DNA from: Mya arenaria
Lineage: Eukaryota > Mollusca > Bivalvia > Myida > Myidae
Assembly (NCBI RefSeq): GCF_026914265.1
Contig: NC_069124.1
Location: forward strand, 57,255,589 to 57,319,588
Direction: 5' to 3'
Length of the DNA: 64,000 nucleotides
Positions 23,599-36,231 of this stretch are shown piece after piece; position 1 is the first letter of the stretch, and each line of letters begins with the position of its first letter. Below the pieces are notes generated by a model. It saw only the letters and a program-made list of their open reading frames with translations, did no database searches and was not told where the DNA came from. Position numbers and translations under genes: made by a program.

Positions 23599-25696
23599 GC
23601 ATTGAAAAAATCGGCTCAAATCACAAGGGGTCACTGTTTAATGGGCTAGCTTAAACTTTAGACTAAAACTGCTTGCAAGCTGCAAAGGAAATTTGAAAAA
23701 TCTAGTTAAGTGTGTGTAGAGTGAGGGGGGTAGGGGAGGAGGGCACACATACTTCTTTAATTTGATCAAATCCTTTTATATCAAAGGTCTGTTATTTGCA
23801 GTTTCAGAGAAGATTTTTAATTATGTAATTATATACTACTAGTATATAGAAAACCTGTCACCTCTTTTTCAAGGAAGCTTTAAACCACAGGGCCATACTT
23901 CGAACAATTTTTGTAAAAGACATCTATGTCAGACTGCATACACAATGCTATTAGGAAGTAGTTTTTATTTAAAAAGAGAAGAATTATTTTCTCCCTCTTA
24001 ATTTGTGCTTGGTATTCAATTCATATAACATGTTACCATGCTGTTGATAAATATTAGGCACTGCCTTCTGTCTAATGCTATTCATATTACTGCTGCAGAC
24101 GTTTGTACATAGCAAAGCAAGTTGAGAAGACTAAGATGAGATGAATATCGTTTTTAAAGTATGAAATATTGAAATCTCTTTTAAATACTTTGACCATCAA
24201 ATTTCAAAACATGGTGTCAGCAGTTCATCACACTGCTAGTGAGAATGGAATACCAAACATAATTTTATTCTTTATTATATACCCATCATCAATCCACATG
24301 CAATACATATCACAAAATACTTTAACCCATATTCCGCTCCAGTGCAATACGGCCATATACCACTCTTGTGACGTCATGTCATAACAAGTATGTTGCGCAA
24401 TATTAAATTGACGTCATTAAACCAATGAGTGCATCCTTAAAATGAAATGTATTATGCAAAGATGTGTCTTCTAAGTGATCTAATCAGAAATGTATATATT
24501 AAAAAGGTTATTAGTACTGCGTTTTGATCTGGATATGGCGGAATGTCATATTTGATTCTGGTTTTTTTTTGTAGATTTTGATTTTACTCGGCTTGTGCCT
24601 TATGAAATCCAAATCTGCAAAAATTTACTTGAGTTAAATACAACCTCCTGGATAAAACGCAGGAACAACAAAACCTGTTACCCCGTGGACAGAGCATCTT
24701 TAACCCACAGGGCCATTGTAACTTTGAACAATCATTGTAAAAGACAACTACATACAATATGCCTAAGGAAGTAGTTTGGAAAAATTAAGAATTATTTTCT
24801 CCATCTTAATTTGTATGCATTAGATAACTCAATAATTGCAGCAGTTGGCCATTCTCGTATTGTCCTCTGTCACTGTCCTGATAGCTCCCCATCTCAATAG
24901 ATGCAAAAGGTTGTAGATGAATGATTCTCCTGGTCCAATATGTCATACAGAAAAAAGATGTTGAATGTAGAATCAAGAAGCTTTCTTTTCAGGCACTCCA
25001 AATTGAATAGTACTGTAACATTTGGAGTGCCAAGAATTTGTTGGATTCCTAGGCAACAGGTATCAGGTGTTGCAGTACATTTGGCAAATACGTTTCACCC
25101 GTCCTTGTAAATCTAAAAAAGCTTTCATTTCGCAAAGGTAGTTCATATAACTATATTAAGGGTGCTAAATCAGAGTTTGAATAATTCTGCAAACTAGATG
25201 TGCCTTTAATTGCAGCAATTTGAACTCCAACTCATAATGTCAATTAAGCTGGTTAAGCAATACTGCAGTTCCTTGGTGTGGGGATTGCTTTATTTACTTT
25301 AATAAACAAACAGTTCTTGTGTTGGAAAGTACAATGTAATAACATGCATTTTTCTTGCCCTGACTCCATCCAAGCCTTAATTCTTAGATCAACATGTACA
25401 TGGGGCTATGTGTAATATCCATGAGAACTATAAATTATGTTCCATTTAGTGCCACTTATGATATTTCATTCCACATACAAAAACACTAACATGTTCTTTA
25501 AAACCAATATCCTATGTTATGATAAAACCATTGCCAAGTTGGTAATTTGAAAAGACAAGAAATTTTATCTGGTCAGGGTTTGGCATAGTCTTTCTAGACA
25601 GCGTGCTGGACTTGTTTTGCAGTTACTTTGAAAATCTTCAAAAGCTAAACTAAACAAGACTGGAGCAAAAAACTCTCAATACCAAAAGGGGTTTTA
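23599..25696. other. AT-rich non-coding stretch
   Basis: A direct repeat pair occurs at about 23880-24010 and 24690-24830 ('ccacagggccat', 'aagaattattttctcc'). A 12-bp perfect hairpin lies at 24992-25031. No exon is supported. Confidence 0.5.
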
Positions 25697-26196
25697 AATA
25701 GAACAGAACAGAAATTTTATTCGACTTAAGCATAAAAAGCTCATCGTCACAACAATATGTATAGAAATAATGCATGGCATGTGACAAATATAACATAAGT
25801 TATATTAATAAATCAATCCTAAGTTTGATATAGATATTGTTATACAATGATAATGCAATAACAAGTATGTCATCGATATTAAGGTATAATATGAAAAGGT
25901 AGTGATTTCGGTGTTATAAAAATCTATATGAATTTCCCTCTATATATAAATACTTCTCAATGTTGATTAATACAGCCGCAAGGTTCAAGCATCGTGATAC
26001 ATACTATTGTTTAAGGATATGAATATTACAAAAACAAAAACAAAAACAACAACAACAAAAAAAACACGCAAACAAAAGGAAAAAAGAATATGTACATCTC
26101 GTATGTCCTAAGGATCTACAGATTTATGTTTAAACACTACCGTTTATGATACAATCAAAATACCAAAGAAACATAGCAAAAATTTATACTATATTA

Positions 26197-28614
26197 AGGA
26201 ATCACGTAATTTGAAGGACTTATCACAGTAAAGCGCTAACTTCCTTAGGGTGGTTTGGTTGTTACTTTGCATTAAAACAATATATTTCATCAAACTCGAA
26301 TGACTGCAAAAATACTTCGGAATATATTGACGTCTAATGTCCGCATATACTGGACATTTGAGGACGAAATGAAATTCGTCCTCAATATCATTTAAATTAC
26401 AGAGTGAACATTTTCTTTCATTCCTAGGAACCTTATTGTGTCGACCTATTTCTATATTTAGTTTATGGGATGAAAGTGTAATTTAGATAAAATACTTCTA
26501 TACTTTGTATTTTCAACAAGACTGAGATATGAAGATTGTTCAAAATTTGTCTTAATTTCTTTAAACACATCTAGAGACGGAGACAAGTCTAACCAAGACC
26601 TCCAATTGCTGATATAAATATCTCTGAGTATACTTTTTAGTACGGGAACAAATACGTCCATTTTTACCGACTCAGGGTATAACCATATTTCATAAAGACC
26701 GGATTATTGGAGAATCTCCTTAACCTTTGATGCCCAGTTCGTAGAAGAATGATTTTCAACACTATAAATTTAATCCTGTAATATAACATTTAAAATGCAA
26801 TTATCTCGCTTGACTATATGAAGTTTTAAGAAGTATTTAACCATTATTACATGTCTTTCGATATATAATGGGAACCTGCCCAACTCTCCGTACAAAGCCA
26901 ACGTATTGGTTGACTGTTTCACATTTAATACCCATTTACAAAACTTTTTGTGGACTCTTTCTACCACGTCCGAATTTATATAACCCCAGACTTCAGAACC
27001 ATAGTTAAGGACTCATAATACGTATGCATCAAAAAGATTAAACATTATATCTATTGGCACTTTAATATTACGGACTAGCGCCATCAAAGAGTGAAGTGTT
27101 CTCAACCCCTTTCCAGCTAAAGTTTTTGTAGCTTGCATAAATGCACCGCCACTACTAAATACAATTCCTAAATAATTAAACGAGCTAACAATTTCCACTT
27201 CCTTATTGTCATAAAACCATTTATCATTAATACCTAGTCTTCCACCCTTTCTGAACACCATTACCTTAGTCTTATCTATATTAACAGTGAGGTTCCATTT
27301 GCGACAGTATGAATGTTAACTTTTTAGAGTATTCTGCAATCCTGCCTTAGTCTCTGATACAATAACCGCATCGTCGGTAAAAAGCAGCAAATAAATTGAA
27401 ATATGGTCAATGTTAATTCTGACGTCAAGGTTTTCTTGTAAATGCATTTCAATATAATTAAGAAAGAGAGAAAAAAATATCGGCGAGGTTATCTCTCCTT
27501 GAAACAGGCCAATGTCACTATGTAAAAAAATCTGATAATGTTCCCAAGTGTTTTACACATAGTTTCACTTCATTATACATTGATCTTACCAGGGACAAAA
27601 CTTTACCGCCAATTCCCAACTTAATAAATTTATACCAGAGTCTGTTTCTATCAATGCAATCGTAAGCTTTTTTATAATCAATAAAACAACAGTAAAGCTT
27701 TTTTTTCTTTCAAACTGCTTTTGAATCAATGAATGCAAAATAAAAACAGGATCCACAGTACTGTACTTATTTTTAAACCCAAATTGCGCATCTGTTAATA
27801 TACTATTTTCCACCGCCCACGCTTTTAATATTTCATTCAATATAACAGTAAATAATTTTGAAAAACAGCTAGTAAGAGTTATCCCCCTATAATTATTTGG
27901 ATCTGATTGATCACCCTTTTTATGGATTGGGATAATAACACCAGATGCCCAAGACCTTGGAAATGACTTCATGTCCAATATATGATTAAAAAAAGAATTC
28001 AATGGCCCAATGATTAGTGGAACTGATACCTTAAAATACTCGTATAACACATTGTCAATAGAAGCTGCCTTATTTGAGCCTAGTTTCCCAATTGCCTTTT
28101 TAATTTCATCATTTGTGATAGGTGCATCCAACGAATCAAACGTAACATTTTGTTCTACCTCCGCATCAAACTGGCCAACAAAATCATCATAGTCATCATT
28201 ATCACGAGATTCAACACCTGGCATGAGGTTACTAAAAAAAGTTCGAAATTCCTCGTTAGTGATATTATCGGCCCCATTTACCATCTTCGATGGTTTAAAT
28301 ATTTTCCAAAATTCTCTTGGGGTCTTTCGTCTGAGATCATTCATTTTACGACAACGTGCATAGTTGAATATATTTTTAGACTTCCGACACTGATACTTGT
28401 AGTCTTTCTTACAAAGATGCTCTATCAACATCAGAATGGTTAAGATTAAATTGACGCACTGAATTTTTATATATTTCATATTTATGTTTACACAAATCGT
28501 CAAACCATTCCTGTTACCTATTCCCATCATGAAATCCGACATTGCTTTTTTAGATGTTTTACGAAAATACTTATTTCCGTGATCACATAAAAAGATTGTA
28601 AAAATCGATGTCAA
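26197..28614 (-). pseudogene. LINE ORF2 reverse transcriptase and C-terminal region, broken
   Basis: The part at 27586-28614 carries the RT fingers: GSNKAASIDN, IIPIHKKGD, NNYRGITLTSC and DAQFGF. After a frame break, QGEITSPIFFS and the catalytic box read FTDD (27370-27381) instead of F/YADD. Further fragments hold SSFNYLGIVFSS (27013-27261) and GELGRFPLYIERH (26770-26967). The end has a CSLC...EDEFHFVLKC zinc-knuckle-like motif and stops near 26197. Several frames are needed to cover it, so it is not functional. Confidence 0.82.
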
Positions 28615-28719
28615 TCTATCAACATTCCCCTCCTAATCTCAGTATTTAGATCATGTATCAGGCTATCAATATTTTGTGTTATATCTCTCACAAAAGAAGC
28701 CGTGTATTTTGTATCAAAT

Positions 28720-29575
28720 TTATGTGAATTCATTATTTCCATCGCTTGGATCCCGATGTATTGTCTTTATTTTAAATGAGAATGACACAGGTGCATGGTT
28801 AGAGAACGTGTTAAAATCCCCGACTGTGAAATTTGCAAGCAGATCAAAATTATCTTGGTATGTCAACAAATAATCAACTACACTGGCCCCGTTATAGGTC
28901 ATACAGGTAAAATTCCCACGGTCTCCTGGCCATCGACCGTTAACTATACGCTGATTGGTTGCCTTGCACAGGTCAAGTAAGTATTCACCAAAGCGATTGG
29001 AAGTTAAATCTCGCGAGACGCGAGGCGTAGGTGTATCTGTGGCGATAACGTCATTTACATTTATACTACGATCGCATTGAATGAAATCCGCTTTACTACC
29101 AGTCCTACTATTTAAATCGCCTGACAAATTGTTTTCCCACGTTGGCTAAACAATAAAATATCTTGTTCTAACTGGGTAAAAATGTCAACATTATGCATGT
29201 TATGAATCGGAGATGACTCCGGGGCAATGTATGTAAAGCAAATATATAAATCAGCATCAATATGAAAGAAGTTTTTATCTAGTCTTATCCAAATAATACA
29301 TCAATTGTATTTTTTATTAAATGGACACCATTACGAATGTAATCTTTAATATATACTATAATTCCACCACTGGATCGTTTGGCCCGTCGATTTTGATATT
29401 TACGATATGAATGATTAGGTTTAGAATATCCTTTTATATCTATAATAGAGTTCTTATTAGTCCATGACTCGCTTAAACATATAATGTCATATTCACTAAT
29501 GATATTTACAAAACTATTGGAAGATTTTTTTTGAAGTGTAAGCCCTTCTACATTCCATGATATACACTTTAGCAC
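28720..29575 (-). pseudogene. LINE ORF2 endonuclease region, frameshifted
   Basis: Starts MLKCISWNVEGL at 29575 (APE motif with WN), with SESW around residue 36 and SGGIIVYI. A frameshift near 29285 moves the frame to one encoding CFTYIAPESSP, and another near 29125 moves it to SGDLNSRTG, VDYLLT and FSNHAPVSF, the catalytic Asp-Asn and terminal His motifs of APE nucleases. This nicks target DNA for target-primed reverse transcription in active relatives. Confidence 0.8.
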
Positions 29576-29590
29576 ACTCTCACTAGCGTC

Positions 29591-30634
29591 CTAACAGGGT
29601 CCACGGTAAAGCTGGTGGTTAATAAACAGTTTATCGACCTTAATGTAAGCTTCCTTTCCATCCTTTCGGGCCTGGAGCATGATGGGTATCAGTTTCCGGC
29701 GTTGCTCGACTACCTCTCTTGGAAATTGTTCAGAAATACCGTAGATTGCACCTTTCAGCTCTTTCGCCGCACGGCGTACCTTCTCGCGATCGGGGAAGTC
29801 GGCGAACTTGGCCACAATCGGTCGAGTTTTTTCGGGATTGTAGGGACCTATTCGGTGCGCCCGCTGCAAACGTATTTGTTGAGAAGCATTTTCTATTTTT
29901 AGTTTTTCTTGTATGAATTGTAATATTTTTTCCTCACAGTTTTCGTCCTTTTCCTCTGATAATTTATGAAGCAGTAAATTGTCACGCATACTGCGGCATC
30001 TGAGGTCCTGGATTTCTGCTTTTATAGCTGTTTCACTGGCATTGCGCTCACTTTCAAACTTTTTTACTTTTTGAATTTAACTATCTAAGTCTTTGTGCTG
30101 TTTGTTTATTTCCGACAGTGTTTGGCTATCAAACTCGCGGCTCCTCTCAATGTCACGCACATTATTCTCGAGATCATTGATCTTTGTCTCCATGCTCTGG
30201 ATTCGTGTATTTATATTGTTTACACTAGTTTGAATGGAATCCAGCCGAGCGAGTTTACTGTCCATGCTCTCTAATCTGTTTATAAGCATTGAAACTAGGT
30301 CATTATTTATTGTACCTGGTGAATTTGATGTCGTTTGTCCACTCTGTGGCACCCCGGGGGGTAGCGATCCCCAGGCCGGGAACGGGCTTGCTGACATGTT
30401 TAAGCTCTGCGGGTACATGAAGCCAGGTCCCGGGCTGCAGTACTGTGCCTGTGGAGTTTGAGGGTTTGGATATTGACTAAACTGGCTGGTCGTAATGCCA
30501 TTGTTATTGTTATTGCCACTGTTTTGACCTTTGTCGGTGTCCATTGTTTGTCTTTGTTTTCTTTCCCGCCGTTTACTTGGAGTTTGTTTTTCTTCTCCCG
30601 GTGAAGCTTTTGACTTTTTTCGTTTTCTAGTCAT
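29591..30634 (-). pseudogene. LINE ORF1 (coiled coil, RRM and C-terminal domain), one internal stop
   Basis: About 347 codons from ATG at 30634. It begins with a Lys/Arg-rich tail (MTRKRKKSKAS), then a Pro/Gln/Asn-rich segment, a coiled coil (residues about 110-210) and an RNA-binding region with RAHRIGPYNPEKTRPIVAKF and GISEQFP, as in L1-type ORF1 proteins. The frame is continuous except for one TAA at 30077-30079 inside the coiled coil. Role by family: RNA-binding chaperone of the retrotransposon particle. Confidence 0.8.
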
Positions 30635-30757
30635 TAAGACTACTTCATATTAATCCAAAATAGTGTCTGAATGATTGATCTATCACTTATTTCCTTCCTA
30701 GAAACATAAAATAATCCCTTTTTTCACTGCCCATTTTTCCACCGCCATGTCACACGC

Positions 30758-31737
30758 ATGCGCATCATAGTCTTAAAGACTTAACGAGATCATTTTCACA
30801 TCACCTATACCATTTGTTCTTATCTACAAACTTAAGTCAACATAATAATTAAGGTTTTACATAAATATTGCAATGAATAAAACATATTGCAATAAGTGCC
30901 AATAACATAGCAATCAAGTATGATCACTATTGGCCTAACATGAGATTTTGAACAATTCCTGATAAACAATAAATAATTTTACTTAACAATTTTCTCATTA
31001 TTTACACAAGCTGAAAAACTGGTCTCTTTTTGAATACTTCACACATTTCATGGCTTTCCTCATTTAAACTAACATTTCGCTTGTTATTTCAATATTCAAT
31101 GATTTTGTAAATATTCATAAATGATGGTTAAAATTAACATTCATGCTAATCATGCCTACCAAAAGCACCTGACTGACCAATCATTATCCAATTTTGGCAC
31201 GGCTTATTGGTGGTTCATTGAAATCAACCATGACCTCCCACAATCTGCACTGATCAACAGTAGTTAATGAGTTGTTTCAATTGATCTTATTTTCATAAAC
31301 TTAGAAAACAACTGCAGTGAATAAAATTTATTCCTCATCACTGAAGAGAAAGTTTAGAAAAATGAACGAAGCAGAGTTACATCTAGTAGGATATCAAATC
31401 CTAAAAATGTATTCATCATTTTATATAACCGTATTTAGTAAATGTTAAATTTTTGAAAGTCTAAAAAGTTTCATTTTTTGGTATATCAAAGAACATTTGT
31501 GTGTATAATTTTGATGATATTTTGTGATTCATTTAATTTCATTCTTGTTTCATTTAGTGTTCAATCCCAAGCTTTCTTGTTCACATTTAAGTGCAAGAAA
31601 AGTCACTTAATAATGATCTGAATAAATTCATTATAATGTAAGGTCACATAAAGGATATATTGTACTTTTTAAAAGTAATATTTTTTCATCTGTTTAAAAT
31701 TATGTCAGATGTAGTGCATTGAAATTCTATTATGAGT
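30758..31737. other. AT-rich non-coding stretch
   Basis: No exon, RNA gene or repeat is supported. Confidence 0.4.
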
Positions 31738-31741
31738 TTAA

Positions 31742-32075
31742 AGCTGCACTCTCATTTTGACAACTTTTTTTTTGTCTTGGAACGAGCCAATTTTTGCGAA
31801 AATCCATGGAAACCAGTCATATAAGACTGCTGACCAAAATTTAGATGGCAAATTTTTATATTAAAGTTAAAAAATGATGTTTTAAGCATTATTATTAAAC
31901 TGTTAGTAACGGTTTAAGCCATAAAACATTTATTTTCGAACAGAAATATGACAAACTACGAGCTGATTGTTTGTCAGCAATCTGATATCATTGGTTTGAA
32001 GATGTTTACGCAAAAATTTGCTCTTTCCAAGACAAAAAAAAGTTGTAAAAACGGTAAATCTGTGAGAGTGCAGCT
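31742..32075. mobile_element. TTAA-flanked MITE, copy 1
   Basis: Inverted termini start AGCTGCACTCTCA and end TGAGAGTGCAGCT, flanked on both sides by TTAA (31738-31741 and 32076-32079). The arms include the longer matching pair around 'gtcttgga' and 'ccaagacaaaaaaa'. The 334-bp element has no coding frame. A TTAA target is typical of piggyBac-type transposases, but the terminal bases are not classical piggyBac ends. Confidence 0.85.
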
Positions 32076-32079
32076 TTAA

Positions 32080-32938
32080 ACTATGACAGGAATAATTCAA
32101 GGGAATGATTGTTTATTTCTAGCATTAAAATTGTCTGAATCGCATGAAAATTTATAAATCATGTAAAGTATTCACACATTGGTCACACTTTTTGAACTTT
32201 GTGCTGTCTTCTTTTTGTTTGTCTCAAATTAATACAGCATTGGCTTCACTTGTTGTTTATGAAAGGGACTGTACACCAGATTGGCACCAAAATGTTGTTT
32301 TTTTCCTGTAACGAATCAAAGGACACTTTTTAATAAAATATTTTACTCTTTGATATCGTTATTGTAAATAAAATACCAAAATCACGCATAAGGAATGAAT
32401 TCTACTCGGTAGACATACATAGTAATCTTTTTTTAAATGGAAAAAACACGAAATAACTGCTGTTAATAAATCATTTGTAAACTATGGGGATCATCAGTTG
32501 GTAAGTTTCAATGCATTAATTGTACACATCGATGCCAAGTTTATGTCAATTTTCTACAAGTTTCTTTAAATTTTTGCTTTTTCATCATTAATTGAGTACA
32601 GCCCCTTTAAACTGTACCTTATAATGTCTGTGACTTATTAAATATTTAATAGTAATGATCTACAACCAAGATTTGTTTTAATTATCCAGATTTTAAACTG
32701 CATTGTGTATGCAATTGGAAAGGTAATCTTGAAAGCTCACTTAGTATATTTTTTACAAATAACATTCAGCCCGCAAGGTACTCATATTTGGATGATACAT
32801 AAAGATTTGCACAGTCATTTATGTATACTTGTATTTATTGATAAAGGATACCTTTTTCAAATCTTTGATTTAGATTGCAAAGTATAACTTATATAAATAA
32901 ATATATTTTTTAACTTTATCTGAATACACAAGCTAATG
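32080..32938. other. AT-rich non-coding stretch
   Basis: Nothing supportable seen. Confidence 0.4.
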
Positions 32939-33229
32939 CATCAGTCAATTGTAACCATGCACCCCCCCCCCGGTCCCGGAATAGCGGGGACTTTTACTTT
33001 CGGTCCAGCCAACCCCAGCTAAAATCCCCGCACTGTGAAGATAATCTGATGGTAAAGTCCCCACAAAATGCCCCGCACCCAAGGGACATTAAGTTAAGCC
33101 CCATCCACACTGTTTTTTCCGGGAAGACCTGGCACTGCGGGGCCACTGAAAGGTACAAATATGGCCCATTTCGCCGGCTATCCCCGGTATACCCCCGGAT
33201 GTGGGAGCTGTGGTTACAATTGACTGGTG
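32939..33229. mobile_element. GC-rich terminal-inverted-repeat element, complete
   Basis: Ends are 'catcagtcaattgtaacca' and its inverse 'tggttacaattgactggtg'. The interior is strikingly GC-rich (runs of C and G, 'ccccgcac', 'ccccggtat') against an AT-rich background. It has no meaningful coding capacity. Confidence 0.75.
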
Positions 33230-33700
33230 TATAATGATCCATAGTGATCCAATCTCATGCCAAGATGATTTCTGGTCTGACATATCGAGGTTAATTATTC
33301 TTAAGCATAAAAAAAGCCTGGACAGCATTTGAGAAAGACTGTTGTAAAGGTAAATCTTCATTACTTCACTATTCCACAACATTGGGTGATAAGGAAACTT
33401 TATTGAATATTTTGATTTTAATTTTGTTACCTAAACGTCACAAGTCAACTGATTAATTAATACAAATTTAATTCTATCTCCACAATATTCGGCACTGCAT
33501 TGTTAAATAAAAATCAAAAGTTACACTTGTAAATTATTTAACCAAATATCTTTCCCTCAAATATTTCACAAATTTACATTGATCTATCAACAACAATGCA
33601 TCACCATACAGTATCTCTGACTGATTTTTGATTTTCATTCTTGGCTAGAAAACAAAAAGTGAGCACAAAGCGTCTTCAGAAAAAGAACTTGTAAAGTATG

Positions 33701-33925
33701 CACCAGTCAATTGTAACCACGGGAATAGCAGGTACTTTGACTTTCGGTCCAGCCAATCCCCGGTAAAATCCCTGCCCTGCGAGAACGAACTGGTGGTAAA
33801 ATCCATGTGAATAACCCCCCGCACCCCGGGGATCTAAGGTAAGAGCAATTCCCTGATTTATTTTGAGAGAAGACAAAACCACCGCAATCACCCGGCATTG
33901 CGAGGACACTAGTTCTGGCTTCCAT
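33701..33925. mobile_element. GC-rich terminal-inverted-repeat element, partial copy
   Basis: Starts with the same terminus ('caccagtcaattgtaacca') and follows the complete copy in the same orientation ('ctttcggtccagccaa', 'ggtaaaatccc'), but no right terminus is present. It ends just before the foldback element at 33963. Confidence 0.7.
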
Positions 33926-33962
33926 AATTTTAATGTGATATTTAGTTTTGATTGGTGCATTT

Positions 33963-34006
33963 CACAGGGGCAGGTTGTGTTGTTTTGACACACCACGCCC
34001 CTGTCC

Positions 34007-34065
<59 letters not shown>

Positions 34066-34263
34066 CAATTTTTTTGTTAGAATATGATGTGATAACTGTA
34101 TCTTGTGAAAATTAGCAAAAAGAAAAAAAATAAATATTGTATTATCTTTGTAAAGGGTGACGACTTGACCCTGAATTTCCATATATTTGCCGAAATGACC
34201 CTGTTTAAGAAGCCATAACTTTATCAAAACTTTTGTGTCAAAACAACGCAACCTGCCCCTGTG
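33963..34263. mobile_element. Foldback element with long T tract
   Basis: Inverted ends 'cacaggggcaggttgtgttg' and its complement 'aacgcaacctgcccctgtg' (28-30 bp with a mismatch) enclose a 56-base T run at 34008-34063. The T run produces a false poly-lysine frame on the minus strand. Confidence 0.75.
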
Positions 34264-34746
34264 GTAAGAGAGGAAATCAAAATTGAGCATGCAAGATTGT
34301 TTTATCAATGGCGATGGTTTATCACAATGGCATGTACTTACACTGAGAGTGGCTCCAAGACTTTTCTATGCACATAGGTAAACAATCATCTTATTCACAG
34401 CTGCTGTGCACATATTCATACATTTGGCTTCATTTAGAATGAAACTTAATAATTAAGTATGCGCATATTTGATATTTTTTATATCCATTTTGCAAAATTG
34501 AAATCACATGATTTTTTTCAAACGAACTTGTATTGCTTGAAAATTTACGTGTCAAATCAAAAATGCTACCCACGGTAAGATGAAAATAAATCCGTTTGAT
34601 GGTGGCAATCATTCAATGCCGGCTTTATTGATAAATTTCCTCAATAAAACACTATGAAATTCACATCATCAGCATCCGGAAGTAGTGATAACATACATGT
34701 AAGTCTGAATCATTCGGCCGCTCTGATCAGAGTAAATTTTGAGGTC
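34264..34746. other. AT-rich non-coding stretch
   Basis: Nothing supportable seen. Confidence 0.4.
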
Positions 34747-35178
34747 AATCAGTAGACTGGTACCCTGATTTACTTTTCCTCAAAAATATAAAGTTATACA
34801 GGTACGCGAAATATGGTTTTTAATTAACATTAATAGTATTTGAACAATAAATACCCAAAATCATGTTGTATTTAGAAATGTGCTAAGTGCCATGCGATGA
34901 TTAGTTGAAAAACTTTGTATCGAAAAGAAAATATCACGGAAACATGCAAATTATGTCGAAAAAAAGAACAGGGACCGACTTCGGAATACCAACATTGTAT
35001 GCAAAGGATAACATTACTTTTTTAAACCAACTTTCCTGGTTGTTTTCTACTTAGACCGCACGCTTTATTCGCTTTACGTATGAATTTACAAGAAATTTCG
35101 AATGCGCGAAGGGCACCGTGGTTAGCTGATACTGGTTTCTTTTCGGATAAAAGAGAAAGAGGGTACCAGTCTATCAAT
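34747..35178. mobile_element. Foldback (MITE-like) element
   Basis: Arms 'atcagtagactggtaccct' and the inverse 'agggtaccagtctatcaat' bound 432 bp without coding capacity. The left arm also has a nearby match around 'ttttcctc'. Family not assigned. Confidence 0.5.
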
Positions 35179-36151
35179 ACAGAGCATTGAACGGAAAAAA
35201 AATCGATGCGTACGTTTCCAATATGTTCATATTGTTATTGCATATTTGACCATATGCAAGAATATTCATGCAGTTAACCCGATTAACTCACTCGCTACGT
35301 ATGAATTTATTGTGCTTCATTAAAAGAACATACAGTTAGCTTGAATTGTTAGGAGAACGATTTTTTTGGATGTTTTCATTGTATTTAGTTCTGGTAATAC
35401 TTTTATTATTCAAATTCGCTAACGGCAGTCCAATCAAAATACAGCGAATGAATACATTAGGTCAGTGAACCCCCAGATGCGGCTTGAGAATGCACAAGTG
35501 CCCTAGTCATACAATTTCCTTAAGTAAACATATGTGCTGCCAGTAAATGAATATACAATAATAATACACGCCATATAGCAGCTTGTTGTAATTCATGCAA
35601 TTCGTTTCAAAATGGTCTTGTCAAACTGATTTTTGTATTTGCATTCTTTCTGCTTTGCAGGCAAATGCATTGTTTTATATCTCCCCGAGTAGGAAGACAA
35701 CATATATATGGAGCCCACTTGCATACATAAGCCTCAGATACAAACAGCGTACATGGGACACATACTTGTACCAGAGAGAGAAATCCATTTCCGTGATCAC
35801 AGAATTTCATGCGTATTGCATGCGTTTTCCGGTCTCTATTAATAGCAACATGACTGAACCATTTAAAAATAGGGCTCAAAACACCACGTTTTTCTTGTTT
35901 ACAAAATTAAAATACATTTGTTGAGAAAATGCTTTTGGCAAAATCAAGGTGAAGCACCAACTAACACTTGCTGCAATTTGTGTCAGTGAAACCTCCAGTA
36001 TATTCAAGAAAACGGTCAATTTCCGTTCATTTTATGACGTAATAAATGCTTCTTCCCCTTGCATTTGAAATCGTCCAGATCCTTTGTATATAAACAATAG
36101 AACAGCTTTGCGAGAATGGTTATTTGTGCTGTGTCACCTTTCGTAAGGTAT

Positions 36152-36231
36152 GTCCAGATAGCCCAGTGGTCAAGCGGGCCGGACCAGTAATGCACCTCCT
36201 ATTTTTCGGTGTAAGTTCAAGTCTGCTCGCG
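36152..36231 (+). repeat. tRNA-derived SINE-like module (array copy 1)
   Basis: Contains a good RNA polymerase III A box (TAGCCCAGTGG) followed about 50 bases later by a B-box-like AAGTTCAAGTCT. It does not fold into a proper tRNA with paired acceptor ends, so it is a tRNA-derived repeat rather than a tRNA gene. Identical copies start at 38357, 40562 and 42766. Confidence 0.6.

Larger units (their letters stand above)
25697..30757 (-). mobile_element. Degenerate non-LTR retrotransposon (LINE), near full length
   Basis: Order on the minus strand: ORF1 (30634 to 29591), APE-type endonuclease, reverse transcriptase, a CCHC-like C-terminus (stop near 26197), a 3' UTR and a TGTTC-repeat tail near 25697-25712. 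ORF1 and ORF2 are about 15 bases apart. ORF2 is broken by several frameshifts and stops, so the copy is dead. The right limit is only estimated from the end of the 5' leader, and no target-site duplication was found. ORF1 structure suggests an L1-like lineage, but the clade is not settled. Confidence 0.85.

Noticed and set aside
33676-34308. 210-codon minus-strand frame with poly-lysine
   Set aside because: It runs through a 56-base T tract inside a foldback element.
36152-36231. Functional tRNA gene in the array unit
   Set aside because: Pol III boxes are present, but the acceptor and T-arm pairings do not form a proper cloverleaf.
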